Assembly (NCBI GenBank): GCA_001314905.1
Contig: LJZT01000027.1
Coordinates: 1 to 44,459, forward strand
Direction: 5' to 3'
Length of the DNA stretch: 44,459 nt
DNA from: Phormidium sp. OSCR
Lineage (GTDB): Bacteria; Cyanobacteriota; Cyanobacteriia; Cyanobacteriales; Geitlerinemataceae
Shown here in pieces: positions 8,454 through 17,431 of the stretch (position 1 is the stretch's first letter; each line of letters begins with the position of its first letter). The position numbers and the translations under genes were made by a program. The notes beneath the pieces are model-generated. The model worked only from the letters and a program-made list of their open reading frames with translations, was not told where the DNA came from and searched no databases.

Positions 8454-9929
8454 CTAGGAACGGGAAGATTGCACGGGATCATGCTCACGTTCGACTTGGC
8501 GATGCCAGTCTAGTAAATCGGGAACGATCCCGTTGAGATCACCTGCACCTAAAAATAACGCTAAGTCGCCAGGTAGGAGAAAATCACGGAGAAAGTGTTT
8601 TAAATCCGCTAAGGTCGGCTGAGCGTAAACTTGATGGTGGTGTTCGGCGATCGCCGAGGCCAGATGCTCGCTACTGACACCGGGAATCGGGGCTTCTCCG
8701 GCGCTGTAAACTGGGGCAATGATGACCTGATCGGCTTCAGCAAAGACCGTCGCAAACTCCTGGATGAAGGTTTGGGTGCGGCTGTAACGGTGGGGCTGAA
8801 AAATGGCCACCAGCCGTTGGCTCGGGTGCCCTGAGCCGTCTACTTGAAGACGGGCTGCTGAGAGGGTTGCCGCGATTTCACTTGGATGATGGGCATAGTC
8901 GTCGATGAAGCGAATTTCATTGGCAATCCCGAGCAGTTCAAAACGACGTCTAGCACCTTGGAAGCTGCTTAGGGCTTGAGCGATCGCGTCAAACTCTAGT
9001 CCGAGCGATCGCGCCACAGCAATGGCCGCTAAGGCGTTACTGAGGTTATGTTTTCCTAACAATCCTAGGTGCAGATCTCCGAGCTGGGTTCCTCGCTCCC
9101 AAATTTGCGCTCGGGTTCCCTGGGCGGACATTTCCAGGTTGTCGGCACTATAGTCGGCTCCCTGGGTGGGATCTAGACTGTAGGTGATATCGGGTTTGAG
9201 GCGATCGCGGACGACCTCACAATCAATACAGCCAATGGTGGTTTGACAGCGTTGGGCGAAAGTGCGGAAAATGCCCGTTACTTCCTCTAAGCTTTCGTAG
9301 CGATCGGGATGATCTAGTTCAATATTGGTAATTACCCCCAGCCGCGATTGAAACTTCACCAGGGAACCATCGGATTCATCGGCTTCGGCCACCAGATAGG
9401 GGCTGCTTCCGAGGCGAGCGTTTCCTGACCAGGCTTCGACTTCACCCCCCACGATAATGGTCGGATCGAGACCCGCTTCGAGGAGTAGATAGCCAATTAA
9501 ACTACTGGTGGTAGTTTTGCCGTGGGTTCCGGCCACCGCGATGCTGTGGTGGGTTTGGATCAGAGCTGCCAGGACATCAGAGCGATGAAAAATCGGACAG
9601 CCGAGGGCAACCGCCGCTTGATATTCAGCATTATTGGGGTTAATCGCCGTTGAGCAAACCACCTGAGGCAGACAGTTATCGGGAAGGTCAACAGCCCGAG
9701 ACTCTCGGGCTACCTCAGTGCGAAATACGTCCAGATTTTTGGCGTCTTGCTCCCAGAAAATATGAACACCGAGTTCTTGCAGTCGTTGGGTAATGTGATT
9801 GGACTTGAGATCCGAACCGTAGACTCGAAGCTGGCGCTTCGCTAAAACATAGGCGAGAGCAGACATGCCAATTCCACCGATGCCGATGAAATGAAATGGC
9901 TTGCCGCTGAAATCAACAGAATCCGGCAT
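8454..9929 (-). CDS. murC: UDP-N-acetylmuramate--L-alanine ligase MurC
   Basis: Adds L-alanine to UDP-MurNAc, the first step of the stem peptide. Motifs in order: nucleotide-binding HFIGIGGIGMSALA at the N-terminus, ATP P-loop GTHGKTTTSSL, EADESDGSLVKF, the HNLSNALAAIAVA segment and DDYAHHPSEI. The start at 9929 (MPDSVDFSGKPFHFIG) is chosen over the open-frame start at 9965 because it has AGGAG seven bases upstream and matches the family. Length 491 residues. First gene of a murC-murB unit that probably also reads into ybaB. Confidence 0.96.
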   Translation of the reverse strand: MPDSVDFSGKPFHFIGIGGIGMSALAYVLAKRQLRVYGSDLKSNHITQRLQELGVHIFWEQDAKNLDVFRTEVARESRAVDLPDNCLPQVVCSTAINPNNAEYQAAVALGCPIFHRSDVLAALIQTHHSIAVAGTHGKTTTSSLIGYLLLEAGLDPTIIVGGEVEAWSGNARLGSSPYLVAEADESDGSLVKFQSRLGVITNIELDHPDRYESLEEVTGIFRTFAQRCQTTIGCIDCEVVRDRLKPDITYSLDPTQGADYSADNLEMSAQGTRAQIWERGTQLGDLHLGLLGKHNLSNALAAIAVARSLGLEFDAIAQALSSFQGARRRFELLGIANEIRFIDDYAHHPSEIAATLSAARLQVDGSGHPSQRLVAIFQPHRYSRTQTFIQEFATVFAEADQVIIAPVYSAGEAPIPGVSSEHLASAIAEHHHQVYAQPTLADLKHFLRDFLLPGDLALFLGAGDLNGIVPDLLDWHRQVEREHDPVQSSRS

Positions 9930-9965
9930 TTTCGCTCCTAACACACCACACCGTACCGATAACAC

Positions 9966-10736
9966 GCGACATCATATCAGGTATTGTTATTTTGCGATAC
10001 GACTTTGAACAAATTGAACACCATCGATCTGACCGAGATGGGCAAGAGATGACCCATCAGATGTAAGCATCAGTCTTTGGAGCGGGAAATGGAACTGCCT
10101 TGGCTCAAGGACAACTTCCGGGGTTGACGGCTATGATATCCCGTCGTGACTCAGACCCCAAATCGCGGTTGACCGTAGGGAGTTGTCTGCCCCCCCATCG
10201 CCCCCCGCTTCACTTGACCCGCTTCACCTTAATGATCTCGGTCCTAAGCTGGCTTGGGCGGCTACGGTCATCCCAAGTAGCCTTCATCACCTTGGCGAGT
10301 CAATCAGAGTAATTTGCTGCTCTCTAGTCCCTGACCTCAGTAAAAATGATCGGGAAACGGACAGGCTTTGCGATATGATGAGAGGCGCTACCCAGACTTA
10401 CCAGAGTACTACCGCCATGTCTTAAGAGCTAGGTGGTTGGAGAATGGTAAGGAGAGCAGATAGGATAGCAGACAAGCCCGATAGTCATGCTGTATTGGGC
10501 TGGTAGATGTAGGTCAAAGTCACCGAACTGCGTCACGAAAATTTCATAACGACTTGTTGACCCCAGGCACTCAGATGCAGTGTCGTTTGGGACATCAACT
10601 GGATTAAAAACTGCCTGTAGAGGCGATCAAACGAGAGCGATGACCCGTCTGGTTACACAGCGGCCTGTTTGGCCTCCCGTTTGTACTCGTTCTCAACGAT
10701 GCAGGACTCTCAGTCTGTCAAGTCAGTCTGTCAAGA
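9966..10736. other. Long gene-poor stretch between murC and gap2
   Basis: About 860 bp between murC and gap2 hold no convincing gene. Open frames at 10100-10312 and 10183-10425 lack ribosome sites and read like non-coding sequence. At 10371-10463 one frame reads RYDERRYPDLPEYYRHVLRA..., which looks protein-like but has stop codons just upstream. It may be a gene remnant. A 13-bp sequence (TCAGTCTGTCAAG) is exactly duplicated in tandem at 10710-10735. No tRNA, tmRNA or RNase P signature was seen. Part of this may be a long gap2 leader or an unrecognised small RNA. Confidence 0.5.
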
Positions 10737-10764
10737 TTGATGATCTGTGAGCGAGCATTATAGC
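10737..10764 (+). promoter_or_regulatory. Possible gap2 promoter
   Basis: TTGATG (10737-10742), 16-base spacer, TATAGC (10759-10764). A five-base inverted repeat CGAGC/GCTCG (10752-10767) straddles the -10 element and could be an operator. Confidence 0.35.
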
Positions 10765-10826
10765 TCGATTGTAACGTCAAGCCCGTTTATCGATTTGGTG
10801 GGCGATCGCTGTTAGGAGGAAACAAG

Positions 10827-11843
10827 GTGATTAGAGTAGCAATTAATGGTTTTGGACGTATTGGACGCAACTTTTTGCGTTGCTGGTTAACCCGTGAAAA
10901 TAGCGGGTTAGAAATTGTGGGTGTTAACGACACCTCCGACCCGAAAACCAATGCACACTTGCTCAAGTATGACACCATGCTGGGGAAGTTAGACGCAGAG
11001 GTCAGTTGCGATAGTAATTCGATTATTGTCAATGGCAAGACGATTAAATGCGTCAGCGATCGCAATCCCCTCAATCTCCCCTGGAAAGAGTGGGACATTG
11101 ATTTAGTCGTCGAGTCTACGGGGGTGTTTGTCACCGAAGAGGGAGCATCCAAGCACTTGCAAGCCGGAGCCAAAAAGGTTCTGATTACCGCTCCGGGCAA
11201 AGGTGGTGAAATCGGCACCTATGTGATGGGGGTTAACCACGAAACCTATAAACACGAAGACTACAATGTGGTCAGCAACGCTAGTTGTACCACCAACTGT
11301 CTAGCTCCTGTGGTCAAAGTTTTGCATGAAAACTTCGGTATCATCAAAGGAACGATGACCACCACCCACAGCTACACCGGAGACCAACGGCTACTCGATG
11401 CCAGCCACCGGGATGTCCGTCGCGCTCGTGCCGCTGCCATGAACATCGTTCCCACCTCAACCGGTGCAGCGAAAGCCGTGGCCCTGGTCATTCCAGAAAT
11501 GAAAGGGAAGCTCAACGGGATTGCCCTACGGGTTCCTACCCCCAACGTCTCGGTTGTTGACTTAGTGGCTCAGGTTGAGCGTAAAACCTTTACCGAGCAA
11601 TTGAATGAAGTGCTACATGGCGCGGCCAATGGTTCCATGAAAGGCATTCTTGGCTATAGCGATGAGCCGTTGGTTTCCTCGGATTACAAAGGTACCAATG
11701 AGTCCTCTGTGGTGGATTCGAGTCTTACCCTAGTGATGGACGGAGATCTCATCAAAGTTGTCGCTTGGTATGACAACGAATGGGGCTATAGCCAACGGGT
11801 TGTCGATTTAGCTGAACTCGTGTCCGAGAAGTGGGCCGGCTAG
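10827..11843 (+). CDS. gap2: Glyceraldehyde-3-phosphate dehydrogenase Gap2
   Basis: Homotetrameric enzyme of 338 residues. N-terminal Rossmann motif [13 protein letters not shown], catalytic cysteine at about residue 154 in [12 protein letters not shown], the [17 protein letters not shown] loop and the C-terminal [15 protein letters not shown]. The overall sequence resembles the cyanobacterial/plastid Gap2 type, which accepts NADPH and runs the Calvin-cycle direction, rather than glycolytic Gap1. The start is GTG at 10827, supported by a near-perfect AGGAGG seven bases upstream. It stands as a single gene followed by a strong hairpin. Confidence 0.96.
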   Translation: MIRVAINGFGRIGRNFLRCWLTRENSGLEIVGVNDTSDPKTNAHLLKYDTMLGKLDAEVSCDSNSIIVNGKTIKCVSDRNPLNLPWKEWDIDLVVESTGVFVTEEGASKHLQAGAKKVLITAPGKGGEIGTYVMGVNHETYKHEDYNVVSNASCTTNCLAPVVKVLHENFGIIKGTMTTTHSYTGDQRLLDASHRDVRRARAAAMNIVPTSTGAAKAVALVIPEMKGKLNGIALRVPTPNVSVVDLVAQVERKTFTEQLNEVLHGAANGSMKGILGYSDEPLVSSDYKGTNESSVVDSSLTLVMDGDLIKVVAWYDNEWGYSQRVVDLAELVSEKWAG

Positions 11844-11911
11844 CCACTGCTAGGGTTTGAGGGTCATTAGGACGCCTCATAGTGTTCAGTTAGACTATTA
11901 AGACACTATTT

Positions 11912-11952
11912 CCATGAAGGGAGGCGGCCGTTTTGACCGCCTCCCTTCATGG
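11912..11952. terminator. Strong hairpin after gap2
   Basis: Perfect 16-bp stem (11912-11927 with 11937-11952) and nine-base loop containing TTTT, starting about 70 bases after the gap2 stop. No U-tract follows on the forward strand, so it may slow decay of the gap2 mRNA 3' end or terminate with help. It lies only 28 bases before the antiporter start and could instead sit in that gene's leader. Confidence 0.55.
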
Positions 11953-11980
11953 CGAACGGTTCCCCCTCCGGATAAGAATC

Positions 11981-14065
11981 ATGAATCCCATCAACTTTTT
12001 TTGCCCGATTGAAGCCAGTGGTCACCTCAAGCATTTACTTCCGCTTTACCTGGCCCAGATTCTCAGTCCCACCGACGATCCCGTTGCCATTTTCCTGATT
12101 ATTCTAGCCATTATGTTGGTGGCGCCGCTTTTATTTGAGCGGTTTAAAATGCCTGGTATTATTGGGCTCATTTTAGCGGGAGTTGTGGTGGGTCCTCATG
12201 GCTTAGGAGTTCTAGAACTCGATAGTACTATCGACCTATTAGGAACAGTTGGCTTATTATTTTTAATGTTTCTAGGAGGACTAGAAACTAGCCTAGAAGA
12301 TTTGCGGCAGAATGCAAAAGGAGCAATTAGTTTTGGCTTGGCGACCTTCTTATTCCCGATGGCGATCGGAACAGCCGCTATGCTCATGCTGGACTATTCC
12401 CTACTAGCTGCAATTCTCATCGCCTCAACCTTTGCCTCTCATACCTTGGTTGCTCTACCGGTGTTGAGTCGGCTGGGGATCATGAAATCGCGGGTGGTGA
12501 CCTCGACCCTTGGGGCGACTCTGATTACCAATGTTTTAGCCCTATTGGTTTTAGCCGTTGTGGTTCGAGCCGAAGAGGGAGAACTAACCCTAGCATTTTG
12601 GTTATTTCTAATTCCTTCACTGATTATTTATACCTTTGCCACGTTATGGGGCATCCCCAAACTAGGTCGTTGGTTTTTTATTAAGTTTGGCCGTGATGAA
12701 AGAGCCGAATTTATGTTTGTCTTAGCGGCCCTGTTTGTAGTTTCCTATTTAGCCAACTTAATCCAAATTGAACCAATTGTCGGGGCCTTTTTAGCCGGGG
12801 TTGCCATTACACCGTTGGTTCCCCAGCTCAGTCCACTGATGAATCGGATTCAGTTTATCGGCAATACTCTGTTTGTACCCTTTTTCCTGATTTCCGTCGG
12901 GATGTTAGTAGACCCGATGATTTTGATCGACAAGCCTGAGGCCTTGCTGGTGGCAGGGGTGATGGTTGGGGCAGAAGTCGCGAGTAAATTTGCGGCCGCT
13001 TGGGGGACAGGCTGGTTTTTAAAGTGGTCAGGACCCGGTCGTATGGTGGGTTTTGGCTTATCTATGGCTCAGGCAGCGTCTACCTTAGCGGCAGCAACAG
13101 TTGCCCTGGACATTGGCTTAGTAGATGAGGAGACCGTCAATGGGGTGATCATCATGATTTTGGTCACCTGTGTCGCCTCGCCCTGGATTACGGCTCGCTG
13201 GGGGGCGCAATTGGATACGCCTCAAGCACAGTTGTCGGAGTCTAGGGAGAGTAGCCGTACACAAAACAGATGGGGGACAAGAATTTTAGTGCCGGTGGCC
13301 AACCCCAATACAGAAGATAGACTGCTGCAATTGGCGATTATCTTGGCCAAGCGGCAAGAAGGAACCCTGCTACCGCTGCATGTCCTATCCGATCGCGGGG
13401 GGCCTGTGTCCTCGGCGGCACGCGAGGGGCAAAAACGGCTTTTAAGTGCCGCCGAGATGATTGCTCATGGGGCGGTGGCGGCCGTTGAACCGATTGCTCG
13501 GGTGGATGATTCTATCGACTGGGGGATTCTCCGAGTTGCCCAGGAGCGCAATGCGAGTCTAGTCATTTGTGGTTGGAAAGGCTATTCTACCTATCGCGAA
13601 AATTTCTTTGGCAGTGTCATCGATAATGTTGTTCGTCAATCCCATGTTCCGGTTTTAGTCTCTCGCTTTCCCAAACCCCTCGAAAACATACAACGGGTAC
13701 GATTAGCGCTCACCGATGCTCAGGTGGCCTCGCCTCTATTTCAGCCGACCTTGAAGTTAGCGCAGTCGGTAGCCGATGAGTTGAAAAGTGATTTAGCGAT
13801 TCTACAGGTGCTTCCGAGTCGTGCCGAATCGCCACAGGTTGACTTATCTGAGCTGAAGCCGGATGTGGAGTTGGAGGTCAAGCGTGGCGGCTTAGTGGTT
13901 CAGGTGATTACGGTCTTAGAACCGAACGATTTGTTGGTGTTGATTGCCGGTAAAAATCGTGCCGGTGGCCCGGCCCTAGGCCGGGCCGCAGAAATGATCG
14001 CCCGCAGTCAACCGAAGTCCTCTATGGTGATTCTTCATTTTCCCGAAGAAAGGGAGGAGAGTTGA
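11981..14065 (+). CDS. CPA2 cation/proton antiporter with C-terminal USP domains
   Basis: Protein of about 694 residues. The first 410 or so form a KefB/NapA-type exchanger with around 12 membrane spans; typical pieces are FERFKMPGIIGLILAGVVVGPHGLG, LFLMFLGGLET and IVGAFLAGVAI. Two universal-stress-protein-like domains follow in the cytoplasm: the first starts near RILVPVANPNTEDRLLQLAI (about residue 433) and contains VICGWKGYSTYRENFFGSVIDNVVRQSHVPVLV; the second runs to the end. A frame extension to a TTG at 11933 lies inside the hairpin, so the ATG at 11981 is taken. Family role: Na+ or K+ exchange for H+ with regulation through the USP part. The transported ion is not readable here. Confidence 0.9.
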   Translation: MNPINFFCPIEASGHLKHLLPLYLAQILSPTDDPVAIFLIILAIMLVAPLLFERFKMPGIIGLILAGVVVGPHGLGVLELDSTIDLLGTVGLLFLMFLGGLETSLEDLRQNAKGAISFGLATFLFPMAIGTAAMLMLDYSLLAAILIASTFASHTLVALPVLSRLGIMKSRVVTSTLGATLITNVLALLVLAVVVRAEEGELTLAFWLFLIPSLIIYTFATLWGIPKLGRWFFIKFGRDERAEFMFVLAALFVVSYLANLIQIEPIVGAFLAGVAITPLVPQLSPLMNRIQFIGNTLFVPFFLISVGMLVDPMILIDKPEALLVAGVMVGAEVASKFAAAWGTGWFLKWSGPGRMVGFGLSMAQAASTLAAATVALDIGLVDEETVNGVIIMILVTCVASPWITARWGAQLDTPQAQLSESRESSRTQNRWGTRILVPVANPNTEDRLLQLAIILAKRQEGTLLPLHVLSDRGGPVSSAAREGQKRLLSAAEMIAHGAVAAVEPIARVDDSIDWGILRVAQERNASLVICGWKGYSTYRENFFGSVIDNVVRQSHVPVLVSRFPKPLENIQRVRLALTDAQVASPLFQPTLKLAQSVADELKSDLAILQVLPSRAESPQVDLSELKPDVELEVKRGGLVVQVITVLEPNDLLVLIAGKNRAGGPALGRAAEMIARSQPKSSMVILHFPEEREES

Positions 14066-14114
14066 GCTGTGATGGTTGATAGGGCGACGGTTCTGGGGTC
14101 TCTTGCTTATGTCT

Positions 14115-14582
14115 CTACAAAAACCGCCGTAAATCAAAGCCATCGGGATCAGGTTGATCGGGGTTGGCTTCAAACGTCAATAGTAACAAGAGGTGTTCCG
14201 TATAGTCGATCACCCCTCGTAATTCCCCTTGCAAAATTTCTAATCCACCATTGGCATATTCCTCGAAAATGGCCACCCGTTGGGCTTCCGCCTCAGCATT
14301 GCTCGGGGAGAGAATCTTTGCATCTTCCGTCGAGACGATCGCCAACAATTGAATCAGGCGATCATAGCCTCGGGAAATAAAAATATCGAGGGCGACTGGG
14401 GTCGGTTCTCGGCTGACGGCGGCCCCAATGGGCGATCGCCGCTGACGTTTCGCCCCCAAGGCCGCCGCAAAAGCCAAAATATCAGCATAGGTGGGGAAGG
14501 GAGCTGTCGTCAGGTCTCCTTGACGTAGCAGCGATCGCACCAAATCCGCTTTATCTTTCGCAACACGCACCCGATTTAACAT
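14115..14582 (-). CDS. DNA phosphorothioation-associated protein 4 family (orphan)
   Basis: Protein of 155 residues matching, from memory, the 'dnd system-associated protein 4' family: N-terminal VRVAKDKADLVRSLL, central TYADILAFAAALGAKRQRRSPIG, then GYDRLIQLLAIVSTEDAKILSP, and AQRVAIFEEYANGGLEIL with a leucine-rich DYTEHLLLLLTFE ending. In other genomes the family travels with DNA phosphorothioation genes (dndBCDE, dptFGH). None is visible in this window; neighbours are the antiporter and ftsI. It may have a separate housekeeping role in cyanobacteria. Downstream of ftsI on the same strand with a 33-bp gap, so probably in that transcript's vicinity only. Confidence 0.8.
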   Translation of the reverse strand: MLNRVRVAKDKADLVRSLLRQGDLTTAPFPTYADILAFAAALGAKRQRRSPIGAAVSREPTPVALDIFISRGYDRLIQLLAIVSTEDAKILSPSNAEAEAQRVAIFEEYANGGLEILQGELRGVIDYTEHLLLLLTFEANPDQPDPDGFDLRRFL

Positions 14583-14615
14583 CGCTCTTGACTCTAATTT
14601 TTCTTAAGGATCGTC

Positions 14616-16514
14616 TTAACCTGGAGGAATTTGATATAAACCAATCATCCGTTCGATGACCAACTTACTCACAGGAGCGGCCACCTGTCCCCCTGAGCCA
14701 CCAACAGGTTCATCTACCGCCACAAACACCAAATAACGGGGATTCTCTAGGGGAAAAATAGCTACAAAACTGGCCACCACCGCCGAACTGGAATAGCCGC
14801 TCCCATCTTCTAAACTTTTTTGCGCCGTACCGGTTTTACCGCCAATGCGATACCCCGGAATTTTAGCCCGTTGACCGGTTCCCGCCTCCACCACATCTTC
14901 CATCATCGTCACCACAGCTTGGACGGTATCTTCAGAAAAAATGCGAACCCGTTGCGGACGCTCCGGTTCTTGCTGTATCCGGCCGGCGGTATCGGTCAGG
15001 CCACGCACCACATGGGGGGTCACCAAATAACCGCCATTGGCTAAACTGCCATAGAGGCGAACTAACTGAATCGGGGTAATGGCAAATCCTTGCCCAAAAG
15101 AGGTGGTTGCCGCTTCAACGGGTGAACCCAGAAACTCCTGACGAGTTTTGAGGGCACCCGGCGTCTCCGAGGGTAAATCAATATGAGTCGGCTCACCCAA
15201 CTCGACCCGTTTCAACCAATCATAATAATCGCTGGCCGCCATACGCTCCATGATGCGGACCATGCCCACATTGCTCGAATCCCGTAAAATATCCGTTAAG
15301 GTGAGTTCTCCTCGTCCCCCAGCATAGGCATAGTCAGAGTTGGAGATGGGCCAACCATCGACAATGATGTGTCCGGGGTCATTAAAGGTGTCGCTAGGGG
15401 CGATCGCCCCAGATTCGAGGGCGATGGCAACGTTAATCGGTTTGAAGGTTGAGCCAGGCTCATATAAATCGGTCAGGGGCCAGTTGCGGAAGCGATCGAG
15501 GGGAGCCTCGTGATACTCATTGGGATTATAGGAGGGCAAAGACACCAACGATAACAACGAGCCATCCCAAGCATCCATGACAATGACCGTTCCTTGTTTC
15601 GCCTGGTAGTCTTCCATGGCCTGGGCTAAAACCGCTTCGGCGGTCTTTTGTAAACGATGATCGAGGGTCAGTTGCAGACGCTGGTTCTGAAAGCGGGCAA
15701 AGGTTGGGGCCGCGCGGTCAATAATTCCCGTCTCGTCGGGGTCTTCTCCAACCCAATCTACATCGGGTTGCAAGAGATCGGCTTGAGCAAGTTCTAGTCC
15801 CGCCCGTGCCTGGCCATCAAAATCCACATAGCCAACCACGGCGGCTGCCATCTCGTCCTGGGGATAGAAACGCCGGGAATAAGGGGTCAGTTCTAAGCCA
15901 TCGAATCTCAGACGATTAATGCGATCGGCCAGATATTCGGGAAGCCAATTGGCTAGGGGAATCCCTGTGGCTGAGCTGTTGAATTGCTGCTGAAGCTCGG
16001 CGGGGGAGCGATCTAATAACACTCCCAACTCGGCGGCAATTTCAGCGGGGGACTGGGTAAAGAGTTGCGGGTGAGCGTAGAGGCGAAAAGTTGGGCGATC
16101 AACGGCGAGGGGAATCCCCGTCGCATCAATGATGGTCCGGCGCGGGATCAGGCTACGGGGTGGAGGTTGTTGCTGAGCGGCCGCTTGCGCTTGGAACCGT
16201 TGTCCGTCAAGGACTTGTAGGGCAAACAGATTTAGGGTCAGTCCTAAGCCAGCGGCAACTAACACCGCCCAAACCACCAACAGACGTAGCCGAGAGGGGG
16301 TGGCTACAACGGCTTGTAACTCCTCGCTGCCGTGGCTAAACCCCTGTTCGAGAAGGGTTAGATATCGAGCCGCTCGAAGACGCCAGGATTGGGACGGACG
16401 CCGAGATTGGGGAAGGCGGGGCCTCTGAGGCGATCGCATCCCGGATTTTGGGAAGGAGGGCCTCATGGGTCTTTGTCGGGGGGAAACGGGTCTACCTCGC
16501 GGTTGACGCATCAA
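14616..16514 (-). CDS. ftsI: Peptidoglycan transpeptidase FtsI (PBP2/PBP3)
   Basis: Division-specific class B penicillin-binding protein of 632 residues. A long basic, proline-rich cytoplasmic tail (residues 1-75) precedes one membrane span (about 78-98). The dimerisation domain is followed by the transpeptidase with STFK (about residue 355), SSN (about 413, RDSSNVGM) and KTG (about 558, GGKTGTAQK). It crosslinks septal peptidoglycan outside the membrane. The tail, rich in RP and PR motifs, is longer than in proteobacterial FtsI. It follows the FtsL-like gene by 39 bases, the usual ftsL-ftsI order. Confidence 0.93.
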   Translation of the reverse strand: MMRQPRGRPVSPRQRPMRPSFPKSGMRSPQRPRLPQSRRPSQSWRLRAARYLTLLEQGFSHGSEELQAVVATPSRLRLLVVWAVLVAAGLGLTLNLFALQVLDGQRFQAQAAAQQQPPPRSLIPRRTIIDATGIPLAVDRPTFRLYAHPQLFTQSPAEIAAELGVLLDRSPAELQQQFNSSATGIPLANWLPEYLADRINRLRFDGLELTPYSRRFYPQDEMAAAVVGYVDFDGQARAGLELAQADLLQPDVDWVGEDPDETGIIDRAAPTFARFQNQRLQLTLDHRLQKTAEAVLAQAMEDYQAKQGTVIVMDAWDGSLLSLVSLPSYNPNEYHEAPLDRFRNWPLTDLYEPGSTFKPINVAIALESGAIAPSDTFNDPGHIIVDGWPISNSDYAYAGGRGELTLTDILRDSSNVGMVRIMERMAASDYYDWLKRVELGEPTHIDLPSETPGALKTRQEFLGSPVEAATTSFGQGFAITPIQLVRLYGSLANGGYLVTPHVVRGLTDTAGRIQQEPERPQRVRIFSEDTVQAVVTMMEDVVEAGTGQRAKIPGYRIGGKTGTAQKSLEDGSGYSSSAVVASFVAIFPLENPRYLVFVAVDEPVGGSGGQVAAPVSKLVIERMIGLYQIPPG

Positions 16515-16553
16515 TCTCTAAGCCTTTGAGTCGTAAATGGGTCGGTTTTGATT

Positions 16554-17114
16554 TTAGTATCCGAGGGGAAATTCTGTTGGAGGGGTGTCTCGGGAGGTGC
16601 TGTTGCTGTGGCGGGAGGGGTCGCGGCGATCGCGCGGGGCCGCTGGCTCGATGTAGAGGAGTTGCTCGGAGACTGAGGCCAGGTTCGTCTCGGGGTGATC
16701 GTCTTCGAGGGCAATCACATGTTGCCGCAAGGCTTCGGTCGTAATCACCAGTTGTCGTTCTTGCTGACGCAGTTGTTCGAGTTCACGGGTGGCTTCGTGC
16801 CATTGTTGTTGGGAATAGACGGTTCCACCATAGACCGTCAAAGTGCTACTGGCCAGGAGGATACCGAGGGCTGTGAGGCTACGGCGCAGCCACGGCAGTT
16901 GACTCCCTAGAGGACGGGCAGAAGCAGACCCATGAGAGGGCGCTTGGCGATCGCGCAGGGGAATGACGATGGAAGGATTGGGGTGCTGCCCCGTCCGCAC
17001 GAATTGGCCAGACTGGCGACGTAAGGCCCGACGGCGTTCAAGTGACACAACTCGGTTCGTGTCGGTCGTCGAACGAGCGGGTCTCACAGATGTAGAATGA
17101 CGTGCGTAAGTCAT
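16554..17114 (-). CDS. FtsL-like single-span division protein
   Basis: About 186 residues: a basic cytoplasmic N-terminus (about 75), one membrane span (LTALGILLASSTLTVYGGTVY), a coiled coil (QQWHEATRELEQLRQQERQLVITTEALRQHVIAL) and a disordered polar tail. This is the topology of FtsL/DivIC, and the gene lies directly upstream of ftsI, where ftsL usually sits. Sequence similarity of FtsL is low between phyla, so the call rests on architecture and position. Start set at the ATG at 17114; the open frame upstream begins with TTG. Confidence 0.65.
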   Translation of the reverse strand: MTYARHSTSVRPARSTTDTNRVVSLERRRALRRQSGQFVRTGQHPNPSIVIPLRDRQAPSHGSASARPLGSQLPWLRRSLTALGILLASSTLTVYGGTVYSQQQWHEATRELEQLRQQERQLVITTEALRQHVIALEDDHPETNLASVSEQLLYIEPAAPRDRRDPSRHSNSTSRDTPPTEFPLGY

Positions 17115-17126
17115 AAACACCACCAA

Positions 17127-17431
17127 TATCAGAGCAATAACAAGAGCAATACCAGGGACACAGATCAGAGTCTTCGCCCTAATCCGCCCTGGAAATCTCA
17201 GGGCCGTTGAGCTAAAGTGAGGCCATCATGTCCGTCTGAGTTCTCGTCCACATCATCCTAACACTGTCAATTGGTCTTGGCAGACCTCTGTTGAGTCTAT
17301 CAATAGGCACATTTTTTAGAAAATCAGGGATCCTTTAGGTTAAGTTTGAGTTAAATTACAATATCACTGCTCGACTTGGCTTCAACTCTGAGTTGCTGGT
17401 GTTGACATTTGACATAATGAGGTACAAATTC
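17127..17431. other. Divergent intergenic region, ftsL-like / lipoprotein
   Basis: About 305 bp without a gene, holding promoters for both directions. A TACAAT at 17357-17362 is a possible -10 for the lipoprotein gene but its -35 is weak. Nothing else recognisable. Confidence 0.5.

Noticed and set aside
10656-10712. Reverse-strand frame reading ESCIVENEYKREAKQAAV before a stop, possible gene remnant
   Set aside because: Only 18 codons between stops, no ribosome site or family match; too short to call.
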